21,859 bases of DNA from Campylobacter sp. (GTDB lineage: Bacteria; Campylobacterota; Campylobacteria; Campylobacterales; Campylobacteraceae): the NCBI GenBank assembly GCA_021203945.1, contig JAJQAF010000110.1, positions 1 through 21,859 on the forward strand, read 5' to 3'. A program made the position numbers and the translations under genes. Under the pieces are notes generated by a model. It had not been told where the DNA came from, searched no databases, and saw nothing but the letters and a program-made list of their open reading frames with translations. Below are positions 1-7,991 of the stretch, piece by piece (position 1 is the first letter of the stretch; every line of letters begins with the position of its first letter).

Positions 1-27
1 CTTTATACTTAAGTAAATTTTTACCTT

Positions 28-43
28 ATTTTTACGTAAAAAT
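28..43. promoter_or_regulatory. Perfect 16-bp palindrome upstream of psrA, candidate operator
   Basis: The sequence ATTTTTACGTAAAAAT reads the same on both strands and lies about 38 bp before the psrA start codon. A shorter perfect palindrome, TACTTAAGTA, lies at 6-15, with the two centres 25 bp apart. A TATAAA hexamer at 44-49 directly follows the larger palindrome and could be a -10 element, so a protein bound here would contact RNA polymerase. Dyad symmetry in AT-rich DNA is partly expected by chance, so operator function is inferred. Upstream promoter DNA may lie outside the window. Confidence 0.35.
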
Positions 44-68
44 TATAAAATATTGCATAGATGATCTT

Positions 69-75
69 AAGGAGG
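69..75 (+). promoter_or_regulatory. Strong ribosome binding site of psrA
   Basis: AAGGAGG is a perfect Shine-Dalgarno core ending five bases before the ATG at 81. It fixes the psrA start and predicts high translation. Confidence 0.85.
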
Positions 76-80
76 GAAAA

Positions 81-2366
81 ATGAACAAATCTAGACGAGA
101 TTTTCTAAAAATAGGTGCGGGCGCTAGTGCTCTAGCGACCTGTCTTACGCCAGGAAGTTTAGGTGCGGTAGGCGCAAACGCTTTAAAGGGCAGTGAAAAT
201 TTTACCCCGAGCTTTTGCGAGATGTGTTCCTCGCGTTGTCCTATCGAAGGACGTGTTGTCGACGGCAAAAACGTTTTCATTCAGGGTAATCATAAAGCAA
301 GTGGTACGGCTACATCCGTATGCGCGCGCGGCGGCTCGGGACATAATCAACTTTATGATCCGCAACGAATCGTAAAACCGCTTATTAGAGTGGGCGAGCG
401 CGGTGAAGGTAAATGGCGTGAAGCGAGCTGGGACGAGGCGCTTGACTTAGTCGCCGATAAAATGCTTGATATAAAGCAAAAATACGGAGCCGAAAGCTTT
501 GTATTTACCGCAAAATCAAGCCAAACTCACAAGCTAATGGTAAATTTCGCTAGTAGTTACGGCTCGCCGAACTGCTTTTCGCACCTTTCGTGTTGCCCGA
601 TAACCTATCAAATGGTTTGCGAGCATATGTATGGTATAGCTAAGCTCAAAAGGGATTTCGGTAATGCCAAATATATCGTAAATTTCGGACACAATCTGTT
701 TGAAGGTATAGTTATTTCAGATGCCAAAAAGCTTGCTAAATTTGCCGACAAAAAGGATACGAAATTACTTGTGCTTGATCCTCGTTTTAGCGTAGTGGCG
801 TCTAAAGCCGACGAATGGCTGCCGGTAAGACCCGGAACCGATGCGGCTTTTGTTATGGCTCTTATAAATACATGGATCAAAAACGGAACATACAATAAGG
901 AATTTATAGAGAAATTTACGATAGGGTTTGATAAAGTCATAGAAGATACCAAGGATACTACCCCTCAATGGCAAGAAGCTATAACCGGCATACCCGCCGC
1001 TACGATCGAACGTATAGCGGCTGAAATTTGGGCGGCGGCTCCGCGCGTTATTATCGACTTCGGTCACAAGACGACTACTACAAGAGCCGAATATATGCGA
1101 ACCCGTGCGATAATGACGGCTAATGCGATGATGGGCAACTGGGAAGTTAAAGGCGGTTTGTTCGGCGGTAAAAATGCAAAGACGTTTAATAAATTAACGG
1201 GCACTAACGATTTTCCCGAGCTTAAAAATATGGATAAAGAGTTTAAAGTACCTAAAATTCAGCGTTTAGACTATGCCGGAGAGAGCGGAAAACATAAATT
1301 CGTAAGCCGAAAACACGGAGTTTTGATGGATATAAACGAAGCGATTCTTAGCGAGAAACCGTATCCGATCAAAGGTTGGTTTAATATCCGTTTTAATCAC
1401 CTAATAAACGTCGCGGGCACGGACAAAAGCGTAGAAGCTCTTAAAAAGCTGGATTTGATCGTTGTTAGCGATATCTATCTAAACGATATGGCGACTTACG
1501 CGGACGTTATTTTGCCTGAGAGCACTTATCTTGAGCGCGATGAGGGTATTGAAGATAAATCCGGTCAAAAACCCGCATATATGATCAGAAACAAAATAGT
1601 CGAGCCGATAGGCGATACTAAAGACGGTGCGAGTATATTTAGAGAGCTTGCGCGTAGAATGAAGATCGACGAGCTTTACACTTGGAACGATATGCGCGAA
1701 TGGCGTATGCAACAAGCAAACGGCAACGTAGAGCTTTTGGCGGCGCTTGAAAAAGACGGTTACGTAACGTGGAAAGTGCCGGGAATTTTATTTAGAGAAA
1801 AGTCCGTCGTCGAAAAATTCGTAGAAAAATTTCCGAATGCGGCTCAGTTTGTAGGCGAAAACGGACTGATGGACGGTATGGCAAAGCTCAAAACAAAAAG
1901 CGGCAAAATAGAGTTATTTAGCGAGCAGGTTGAAGCGGAATTTCCCGGATACGGTTGCTTAAATACAAAAGATATGGACGTATTTGAGGGACATGAGCTA
2001 TGTCTTATGAGCGGTAAAACGCCGATACATACGAACGGACACACTCAAAACGTGCCTTTCTTGAACGATTTAATGAGTGAATCTCCGATCTGGATAAATC
2101 CAAATACGGCCGCTAAGAAAAATTTAAAAGACGGCGACGAGGTATTTTTACAAAACAAATACGGCAAGCAAAGAGGCAAAATCATGGTAACGCAAGGCAT
2201 TAGAGAGGATACTTTGTTTATTTACCACGGTTTTGGACACGTAACGCCCGGGATGACTCGCACAAACGGTATGGGTGTCAATTCCAGCGTTCTTTTGAAT
2301 CCGACAGAGGGTCTTGTCGCAGCCACTATGGTAACAAACGTCGGCGTGGATATATTTAAGGCATAA
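81..2366 (+). CDS. psrA: Polysulfide/thiosulfate reductase catalytic subunit (Mo-bisMGD)
   Basis: This is the catalytic subunit of a membrane-associated periplasmic polysulfide or thiosulfate reductase, which passes quinol electrons to sulfur compounds and releases sulfide. The 761-residue length fits PsrA/PhsA. The N-terminus has a twin-arginine signal (SRRDFLK, residues 4-10) followed by a hydrophobic stretch, so it should be exported folded by Tat. Cys46, Cys49, Cys53 and Cys81 form the N-terminal [4Fe-4S] site. Cys171 or Cys172 (motif SHLSCCP) sits where the Mo ligand is expected. The C-terminal part has the molybdopterin-dinucleotide binding domain (for example TPIHTNGHTQN). psrB follows after 10 bp. 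I favour psr over phs because the third gene encodes an NrfD-type rather than a cytochrome b-type anchor. Thiosulfate, polysulfide and tetrathionate cannot be told apart from sequence alone. Confidence 0.9.
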   Translation: MNKSRRDFLKIGAGASALATCLTPGSLGAVGANALKGSENFTPSFCEMCSSRCPIEGRVVDGKNVFIQGNHKASGTATSVCARGGSGHNQLYDPQRIVKPLIRVGERGEGKWREASWDEALDLVADKMLDIKQKYGAESFVFTAKSSQTHKLMVNFASSYGSPNCFSHLSCCPITYQMVCEHMYGIAKLKRDFGNAKYIVNFGHNLFEGIVISDAKKLAKFADKKDTKLLVLDPRFSVVASKADEWLPVRPGTDAAFVMALINTWIKNGTYNKEFIEKFTIGFDKVIEDTKDTTPQWQEAITGIPAATIERIAAEIWAAAPRVIIDFGHKTTTTRAEYMRTRAIMTANAMMGNWEVKGGLFGGKNAKTFNKLTGTNDFPELKNMDKEFKVPKIQRLDYAGESGKHKFVSRKHGVLMDINEAILSEKPYPIKGWFNIRFNHLINVAGTDKSVEALKKLDLIVVSDIYLNDMATYADVILPESTYLERDEGIEDKSGQKPAYMIRNKIVEPIGDTKDGASIFRELARRMKIDELYTWNDMREWRMQQANGNVELLAALEKDGYVTWKVPGILFREKSVVEKFVEKFPNAAQFVGENGLMDGMAKLKTKSGKIELFSEQVEAEFPGYGCLNTKDMDVFEGHELCLMSGKTPIHTNGHTQNVPFLNDLMSESPIWINPNTAAKKNLKDGDEVFLQNKYGKQRGKIMVTQGIREDTLFIYHGFGHVTPGMTRTNGMGVNSSVLLNPTEGLVAATMVTNVGVDIFKA

Positions 2367-2376
2367 AGGGGAGAAA

Positions 2377-2943
2377 ATGAAAAAATATATGATGGTTCAT
2401 AATGAAAATTTATGTATAGGTTGTCAAGCGTGTTCCGTAGCGTGTCGAAGTGAAAATGGCGTTCCTATGGGGGTTTATCGCTTGCAGGTGCATTCAAAAT
2501 TAAGCGGAATTTTTCCGAATTTAAAGACTGATTTCATACGTCAAAGTTGCGTAATGTGCGAGGATAGTCCTTGCGTCGACGTTTGTCCGACGGGAGCTAG
2601 CTTTAAAACGAAAGAGGGCGTTACATTGTTGGATCACGGAACTTGCGTGAGCTGTAAATATTGCATATTGGCTTGTCCTTATGATGCGCGTTTTGTAGAG
2701 CCGCAAACCGGAGAGATAGGAAAATGCACGTTTTGCTATGAAAATAGAGTTAGTAAAGGCGAGCAGCCGGCATGCGTTACCGTTTGTCCGACCGACGCGT
2801 TAGTATTCGGCGATACAAACGATGAAAATTCCGAAATTTCAAAACTATTGAAAAACAAAAGGGTTTATTTGCCTAAAGCCGAGCTAAAAACCAATCCGCA
2901 GCTCGCGATGATAGCTAATCGCAAAGGAGGAAGTCATGAATAA
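2377..2943 (+). CDS. psrB: Polysulfide/thiosulfate reductase electron-transfer subunit, 4x[4Fe-4S]
   Basis: This 188-residue iron-sulfur subunit carries electrons from the membrane subunit to the molybdenum subunit. Four cysteine groups are visible: CIGCQACSVAC near the N-terminus (Cys13, 16, 19, 23), then CVMCEDSPCVDVCP, CVSCKYCILACP, and a last group GKCTFC...CVTVCP split by an insert. This is the DmsB/PsrB/NrfC pattern. It has no signal peptide of its own, as is usual for subunits exported by hitch-hiking on a Tat-bearing partner. A GGGGAG ribosome site precedes the ATG. The end overlaps psrC by 8 bp, which suggests translational coupling. Confidence 0.92.
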   Translation: MKKYMMVHNENLCIGCQACSVACRSENGVPMGVYRLQVHSKLSGIFPNLKTDFIRQSCVMCEDSPCVDVCPTGASFKTKEGVTLLDHGTCVSCKYCILACPYDARFVEPQTGEIGKCTFCYENRVSKGEQPACVTVCPTDALVFGDTNDENSEISKLLKNKRVYLPKAELKTNPQLAMIANRKGGSHE

Positions 2944-3910
2944 TATGTGGGGAGATATGGTTCAATACTCTGAAATTTATTGGCCGTGGCCGATAGCCGT
3001 TTATCTATTTTTAGCCGGACTTTCCGCGGGTGCAATGATGGTTGCCGTAAAATATAGATGGAAATTTATAAATTTAGCTGAAATTTCGGTAAATTCACGT
3101 TTTGACGCATGTTTTAAGGCGGCGTCCATACTAGCGCCGTTTGCGATTATAGTCGGTCTTTCGCTTTTGGTACTTGATCTGGGTAAGCCTCTTAGCTTTT
3201 ATTGGATACTTTTAAAGTATAATTTCACATCCGTAATGTCGATCGGCGTCGCGCTACTTTTAGTATATACGCCGCTTGCTTGCATGTATTTGCTAGTCGC
3301 GTTTGCGCCTCAGGTTAAAGCGCTAAAGATAGGTTTGTTAGATAAAATTTCAAGCTTGCTTATCGGTTCGGGTTTGATAAAAATCATTGAAATTTTACTA
3401 TTCATATTGGCTATCGGAGTCGGCGTATATACGGGATTTTTACTAAGTGCGGTGCATAAAATTCCGCTATGGGATACGTGGGTGCTTCCAGTATTGTTTT
3501 TAGTTTCGGGCTTTAGCTCCGGTATCGCCGCTAGCGTTCTTTGCGGTATGGTGTTGTTTAAAGAGGACGTAGATAAAAATGTCGTGGCGAGTTTGTTAAA
3601 ATTCGACCTTATCATGATAGTTTGCGAGATCGCACTTTTGGGCGTATTGTTCGCCTTGATGTTTAACGGCGACGCTACTAGTATGAAGGCGGCAAAAGAC
3701 GCTTTAAGCATGAGCTATTTAGCTTATATATTCTGGATAGGAGTTTTGGGAACGGGGCTTATACTGCCCATATTGATCGATCTTACTGCGTTAAAAGGAC
3801 ACGCTTTTAAGCCTGCCGTTATAGTTTTTAATACTCTTATTGTAATTTGCGGCGTAATTTTGCTAAGATATTACATTGTCTATGCCGGACAAATTTTTAC
3901 CGGAGCTTAA
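2936..3910 (+). CDS. psrC: Polysulfide reductase membrane subunit, NrfD/PsrC family
   Basis: This 324-residue integral membrane protein should anchor the PsrAB dimer and oxidise menaquinol. Many hydrophobic helices are evident, about eight or nine, starting with residues 17-38 (PWPIAVYLFLAGLSAGAMM). The opening motif WPWPIAVYLFLAGLSAG is typical of NrfD/PsrC proteins. The length fits PsrC (around 320) better than the shorter cytochrome b-type PhsC, and no pattern of paired haem-ligand histidines stands out. The start ATG overlaps the psrB stop and is preceded by AAAGGAGGA inside psrB. The next gene, a response regulator, begins within a few bases of the stop. Confidence 0.9.
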   Translation: MNNMWGDMVQYSEIYWPWPIAVYLFLAGLSAGAMMVAVKYRWKFINLAEISVNSRFDACFKAASILAPFAIIVGLSLLVLDLGKPLSFYWILLKYNFTSVMSIGVALLLVYTPLACMYLLVAFAPQVKALKIGLLDKISSLLIGSGLIKIIEILLFILAIGVGVYTGFLLSAVHKIPLWDTWVLPVLFLVSGFSSGIAASVLCGMVLFKEDVDKNVVASLLKFDLIMIVCEIALLGVLFALMFNGDATSMKAAKDALSMSYLAYIFWIGVLGTGLILPILIDLTALKGHAFKPAVIVFNTLIVICGVILLRYYIVYAGQIFTGA

Positions 3911-3914
3911 TAAC

Positions 3915-4583
3915 TTGAAAATTTTACTTTTAGAAGACGATTTACAATTTTGCGAAAGTGTCTGCGAGTATTTGCAGACACTCGGCTATGAAGTTGAATG
4001 CGCAAGCGACGGACAAGCCGCTTGCGACTTGATAGCGAAAAATTTTTATCATCTTTTTATCCTTGATATAAAAGTGCCGTATCTTAACGGTCACGAGGTC
4101 ATAAAATATATAAGAAGCCTAAATTTAGACGCTCCTATAATGATAATGACCTCACTTGTAGATATAGACGATATGGCGATAGGTTACGAACTTGGCTGTA
4201 ACGAGTATCTAAAAAAGCCGTTCGAGCTTGCGGAGCTTAAATTTCGCGTCGGCGAGTTGATGAGAAAGTATTATAGCGTTGATGATAAAAATGTCGTTAA
4301 ACTTAATGGCGACTTTGAATTTAACACGAGTAAAAAAACCTTACATCGTCAAGGCCTGCTAATCGAATTAAGCGCAAAAGAGGCTGAATTGGTCGAGTGT
4401 TTGGTTTCGCGTTTAAACGCTTACGTTAGTATGGACGATATTAGAGAACAAGTTTGGGGCGATAAGGATATAGACGGCGCGGACATTCGTATGCACGTAT
4501 TAAAAATTCGTCAAAAAACTTCGAATGATTTTATTATTTCAAAAAGACGAGTCGGTTATCGTATAGATGCAAAAAAGCTTTAG
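3915..4583 (+). CDS. OmpR-family response regulator, psr-linked
   Basis: This is a two-domain transcription regulator. The receiver domain has the acidic pair in LLLEDD (residues 8-9), phospho-acceptor Asp51 (FILDIKVP), Thr79 (MTS) and Lys101 (KKPFE). The C-terminal half is an OmpR/PhoB winged helix ending in RRVGYRI. I place the start at TTG 3915, giving MKILLLEDD, because receiver domains begin this way and GGAG lies nine bases upstream. An upstream TTG at 3876 or ATG at 3882 would add a tail overlapping psrC. The gene follows psrC by 4 bp and overlaps the kinase gene by 17 bp, so it is probably in the psr transcript and may control it. That role is inferred; I cannot match it to a named regulator. 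Confidence 0.88.
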   Translation: MKILLLEDDLQFCESVCEYLQTLGYEVECASDGQAACDLIAKNFYHLFILDIKVPYLNGHEVIKYIRSLNLDAPIMIMTSLVDIDDMAIGYELGCNEYLKKPFELAELKFRVGELMRKYYSVDDKNVVKLNGDFEFNTSKKTLHRQGLLIELSAKEAELVECLVSRLNAYVSMDDIREQVWGDKDIDGADIRMHVLKIRQKTSNDFIISKRRVGYRIDAKKL

Positions 4584-5676
4584 GATACCGATATTAGCGA
4601 CGTTTATAATAATGGCGCTATTTGTATTTCAAAGCTTTGTTATTTTAAATTTAAGCCAAAAGGACGAAACTTCTAAAAATCTTTTCGGTTTGATTAAATA
4701 TGAAAAACGTCTTAGAACTCTATTCATAAATAACGAGAGTATGCCGAGTTCTCTTATTTACAAATATGCGATATACGATCTAAATTTTAATCCGATTTTT
4801 TCAAATTTGGTTCAACAGCCCGAAAATTTTAAATTTATTGTGCTTGAAAAAGACGGATTTTTGTTTTATAAGAGCTTTTTTATCAAAGATAAACATCCCT
4901 ACTATATCGTCATCGCACAAGAGCAAAGCTATAAACGAATGTTATTTTTAACCGCGCTTATGCTAACTTTAATACTAATAGCCGTTTGTTTCATTTTATA
5001 TATGTCGTATATCGGCAGCGTAAAACCTTATAAAGATTTGCAAAAATATATGAATAATTTTTTTAACGACGCCATGCACGAGTTAAAAACGCCTCTTGGC
5101 GTAGCGGGCATAAATTTAGAGATGCTCGGCTTGGAAAACAAATACACAAACCGTATAAAAAATGCGTTAAAACAGATGCAAATAACATATGAGGACGTTG
5201 AGTATTTTATAAAACGCGGATATATAAAATTTCCTAAAGAACGACTAAATTTAGGTATGTATGCGCTTGAACGGGTGCAATTTTTAAGAAGCGTGGCGGG
5301 CGCGAAACATATAAAGATTATTACCGATATAGAGGACGGTATATTTGTGCTTATTAGCAAACTCGCCGCACAGCGTATCATTGATAACACGATAACAAAC
5401 GCTATAAAATACAGTCCGCAAAATACTCAAATTTTTGTAAATTTTAAACGAAACAAAGATACGGTGATACTGAGCATCCAAGATTTCGGCGAGGGTATAA
5501 AGGATACCAAACGTATTTGGAAAAGATACGAACGCGAAGACGAAGTTCAGGGCGGTTTCGGACTAGGGCTTAATATCGTCTCCGAGATTTGTAAGAGAGA
5601 TGATATAGCCTACGACGTAAAGAGCGTGCCAAAAGAGGGCAGCACGTTTTTTTACGTATTTAAAATTTTAAAATAG
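4567..5676 (+). CDS. Sensor histidine kinase, psr-linked
   Basis: This 369-residue membrane kinase is the likely partner of the preceding response regulator. Transmembrane helix 1 is about residues 7-29. It is followed by a periplasmic segment of roughly 95 residues and helix 2 at about 124-148. The dimerisation motif is NDAMHELKTPLG with His171. The ATPase domain shows the N box (IIDNTITNAIKYSP), G1 box (DFGEGI) and G2 box (GGFGLGLNIV). No HAMP domain is evident between helix 2 and the H box. The periplasmic segment matches no sensor fold I recognise, so the ligand is unknown; a sulfur compound or redox signal would fit the operon. The 3' end overlaps the convergent gene by 9 bp. Confidence 0.9.
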   Translation: MQKSFRIPILATFIIMALFVFQSFVILNLSQKDETSKNLFGLIKYEKRLRTLFINNESMPSSLIYKYAIYDLNFNPIFSNLVQQPENFKFIVLEKDGFLFYKSFFIKDKHPYYIVIAQEQSYKRMLFLTALMLTLILIAVCFILYMSYIGSVKPYKDLQKYMNNFFNDAMHELKTPLGVAGINLEMLGLENKYTNRIKNALKQMQITYEDVEYFIKRGYIKFPKERLNLGMYALERVQFLRSVAGAKHIKIITDIEDGIFVLISKLAAQRIIDNTITNAIKYSPQNTQIFVNFKRNKDTVILSIQDFGEGIKDTKRIWKRYEREDEVQGGFGLGLNIVSEICKRDDIAYDVKSVPKEGSTFFYVFKILK

Positions 5677-6555
5677 TTCGTCGGTTTGTATGTAGTTTTG
5701 CGATATATTGCGCTCTTTGTCGTCTATATTTATATGAAGAACGTAGTATCCTATACTTTTTGAACCTGCATCTATTATCGGTATAATACTAAAATAGTGA
5801 GTCTTATAAACGTAAAAATCGGTCTTTGAAAAGTCTATATCCCGCAAAATTTCAATTATATTTAAATTCGAGCTATTTAAATTTTCTATATAGTGATTTT
5901 TTAGCAAATCGTCGTTTGTATTCGGTTTGTGCGAGATAGCTTGATTTTTATCTAAAAGTACGAATAGATCAATGCCTTGCTCTTTGAAAAAATTTCCTAA
6001 ATGTTCATAGCTTAACAAAACTTCTACGCTGCCGATATTTTGGCTATCGTATGCGACATTCGAAACGGCGCGCATATAAACGCCGGCTACTCCGGCTTCT
6101 ATACCCGCAACCGGCTTTTGTTCTTTGATCACTTGATTTATCAAATATCTGAACGATGTTAGCGTATCGCCGAAACGTTGGGTATCCCAACTTCTTACGT
6201 AGCTTTTTAGGTCTTTCGTGTGTAAGTGAATTTTGATATTGTTATACATGGATACGGCGCTTAAAGTATTTACTATATTACGGATGTCTTTTATGCATTC
6301 GTCTCTATTTGAGTTTAGCAGACATTTTTGTATTCCGTCGTTTTGTCCGAGCAATACGGCGATAGCCATTGACGATAGCTTTGCGTCCTCGATATTTTTG
6401 TTTAGTTGTCTAACGTGATAATCAAAAAACGTTTTCATATTGTTTTGTTGTTCTTCTTCGCTATACGATACGTATAATCTATAAAGTAACGCCGATACTA
6501 AAAAAAATCCGAAAATACCGATATAAACAAGCATATGCTTTTTAAAATTTAACAA
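5668..6555 (-). CDS. Membrane-anchored Cache sensor protein without output domain
   Basis: This 295-residue protein has one N-terminal transmembrane helix (about residues 8-29) and an extracytoplasmic remainder. The stretch SYVRSWDTQRFGDTLTSFR (residues 118-136) followed by GIEAGVAGVYMRAV and NIGSVEVLL resembles the double Cache domain (dCache_3-like) at the front of epsilonproteobacterial chemoreceptors and diguanylate cyclases. Here the protein ends shortly after the sensor fold. There is no second membrane helix, HAMP, MCP, kinase or GGDEF domain. It overlaps the upstream HIT gene by 7 bp and probably belongs to the panB-ruvB leftward transcript. It may sense a small molecule through a partner or may be a truncated receptor. 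The family call comes from recalled motifs, not a search. Confidence 0.7.
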   Translation of the reverse strand: MLNFKKHMLVYIGIFGFFLVSALLYRLYVSYSEEEQQNNMKTFFDYHVRQLNKNIEDAKLSSMAIAVLLGQNDGIQKCLLNSNRDECIKDIRNIVNTLSAVSMYNNIKIHLHTKDLKSYVRSWDTQRFGDTLTSFRYLINQVIKEQKPVAGIEAGVAGVYMRAVSNVAYDSQNIGSVEVLLSYEHLGNFFKEQGIDLFVLLDKNQAISHKPNTNDDLLKNHYIENLNSSNLNIIEILRDIDFSKTDFYVYKTHYFSIIPIIDAGSKSIGYYVLHINIDDKERNISQNYIQTDELF

Positions 6556-6920
6556 AATTTATCCTTTAGCTTCGGCGTAAGAAATTTTACGAATTCGCCG
6601 AAATCGGGTAAATTTAGCGAGCCGTCTCTACGCGCTTGTCCCCATACGCTTTCGGGGAAAAATTTATCGTTTTCAAAACGCGCGATAACGTGAATATGCA
6701 CGTGCGGAACGTAATTTCCAAAGCTCGCTATATTTATTTTAGTAGGTTTATAAAACTCCAACATCGCTTTTTCGCTTATTATCGTCGCTTCAAATAGCCT
6801 ATAACGCGTTTTCTCGTCGCAATCGCTTAGCTCGCGAAAAGGTTTTTGAGTAAAAATTTTGATCCAAGGAAGCTCGTTTGATTCTTGTTCTATTTTTATA
6901 AAATCGTCTTGATAGATCAT
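6549..6920 (-). CDS. HIT-family (histidine triad) nucleotide-binding protein
   Basis: This 123-residue cytoplasmic protein carries the triad HVHIHVIAR (His73, His75, His77), which fits the HIT signature of three histidines separated by hydrophobic residues. HIT proteins bind nucleotides and hydrolyse or transfer nucleotidyl groups, and the middle histidine is the usual nucleophile. The region after the triad (SVWGQARRDG) resembles short HIT-like proteins in proteobacteria; the exact substrate cannot be inferred. It starts 24 bp after the permease stop and overlaps the Cache gene by 7 bp, consistent with one operon. Confidence 0.85.
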   Translation of the reverse strand: MIYQDDFIKIEQESNELPWIKIFTQKPFRELSDCDEKTRYRLFEATIISEKAMLEFYKPTKINIASFGNYVPHVHIHVIARFENDKFFPESVWGQARRDGSLNLPDFGEFVKFLTPKLKDKFC

Positions 6921-6944
6921 TTTTTATCCTTTAAACTTAAAATT

Positions 6945-7991
6945 TTAAACGACCGAACGCTCTCTTAAAAGCACGTATAATTTTATGGTCGATATAAAGA
7001 AAGTGATTATCGCGGGTCCTAAGATAAGTCCCCAAAAGCCGAATGTCGTAATACCGGCAATCATCGCAAAAAATAGAAGAAGCTCGTTTATTTTAGTTGG
7101 AATTTTAACGAGTCTATCGTTTATAAATTTAATAACAAGCGGTTTTAAAAAGGTATCGGCGATAGTCGAAATCATTATAATGGTATAAAGCGCTATTATT
7201 ACGGCGGCTAGGGTGTTGCCGTTTGCAAACTCATAAAGGCTTATCGGTCCCCAAGCTAAAATCCCGCCTACGACCGGGATAAGAGACATAAAGGCGAATA
7301 AAATTCCGGTCAAAATTCCGTTATAGCCGTATGCCATCGTAATAAAGGCAAATAATACGCCTTGTAAAATCGCATTTATAATAATAGAGTAAAGCACGAC
7401 GCTCATTACGTTTGCGACTTCGCTCAATATAAAACCGCTCTCGTCTTCTTTCATCGGAAGCGCCTTTTTTAGATAGACGACAAGCTCGTTACCGTAAAGA
7501 ATGGCGAAAAAGAAAAAGACCAAAATAAAGGCTACGTCGGTTATAAATCTTGCGCTTAGTTTGCCTAAATTCGCAAGGTTTGATAAAATATTCGCCGTCA
7601 TCGCCTTTATATCGATTTCGGCGATAAATTCTTTAAATTTAGGCTCTAAAAAATCGATAGACGAAGGCAACGCAAAATCATAATTTTTTATATATTCAAT
7701 CGTGCTTGTAATATTATTCATATTAAAATTGGAAGCGTATTTGGCCAGCTCGATGACGGCGTATAAAAACGGAGCTATAAAAAGAGTAAATAAAACGACT
7801 GTGCTAAGTGCCGCCGAAAGCGTTTTACGCTGATTTGTGAGTTTTAAAAATAGTATGTTTATGTTTGAAGTGGCCACCGCAAGTAGTGCGGCGATAAATA
7901 TATTTAACAAAAAGGGCTTAAATAAATATATAACCAAAGAAAGCGCAAATAGCACGAAAATACCAAAAAAAATTCTACTATTATTCACCAT
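6945..7991 (-). CDS. AI-2E family transporter (PerM/YdiK-like permease)
   Basis: This 348-residue polytopic membrane protein begins with two closely spaced hydrophobic segments (residues about 8-45) and continues with further helices at about 60-85, 150-170 and 190-330. The motif [21 protein letters not shown] and the closing [18 protein letters not shown] are typical of the AI-2E/PerM family. Members have been linked to autoinducer-2 export, Na+/H+ antiport or osmotic tolerance, so the substrate is open. The start codon overlaps the end of ruvB by 11 bp, implying translational coupling; a ruvB-permease pair also occurs in Campylobacter jejuni as far as I recall. Confidence 0.85.
   Translation of the reverse strand: MVNNSRIFFGIFVLFALSLVIYLFKPFLLNIFIAALLAVATSNINILFLKLTNQRKTLSAALSTVVLFTLFIAPFLYAVIELAKYASNFNMNNITSTIEYIKNYDFALPSSIDFLEPKFKEFIAEIDIKAMTANILSNLANLGKLSARFITDVAFILVFFFFAILYGNELVVYLKKALPMKEDESGFILSEVANVMSVVLYSIIINAILQGVLFAFITMAYGYNGILTGILFAFMSLIPVVGGILAWGPISLYEFANGNTLAAVIIALYTIIMISTIADTFLKPLVIKFINDRLVKIPTKINELLLFFAMIAGITTFGFWGLILGPAIITFFISTIKLYVLLRERSVV

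Noticed and set aside
765..1067. Long reverse-strand frames inside psrA and napA
   Set aside because: They lie opposite strongly supported coding sequence, have no ribosome sites and show no family motifs.
3876..3914. Extended N-terminus for the psr-linked response regulator
   Set aside because: TTG 3876 or ATG 3882 would place extra residues before a receiver domain that normally starts at MKILLLEDD, and would overlap psrC.
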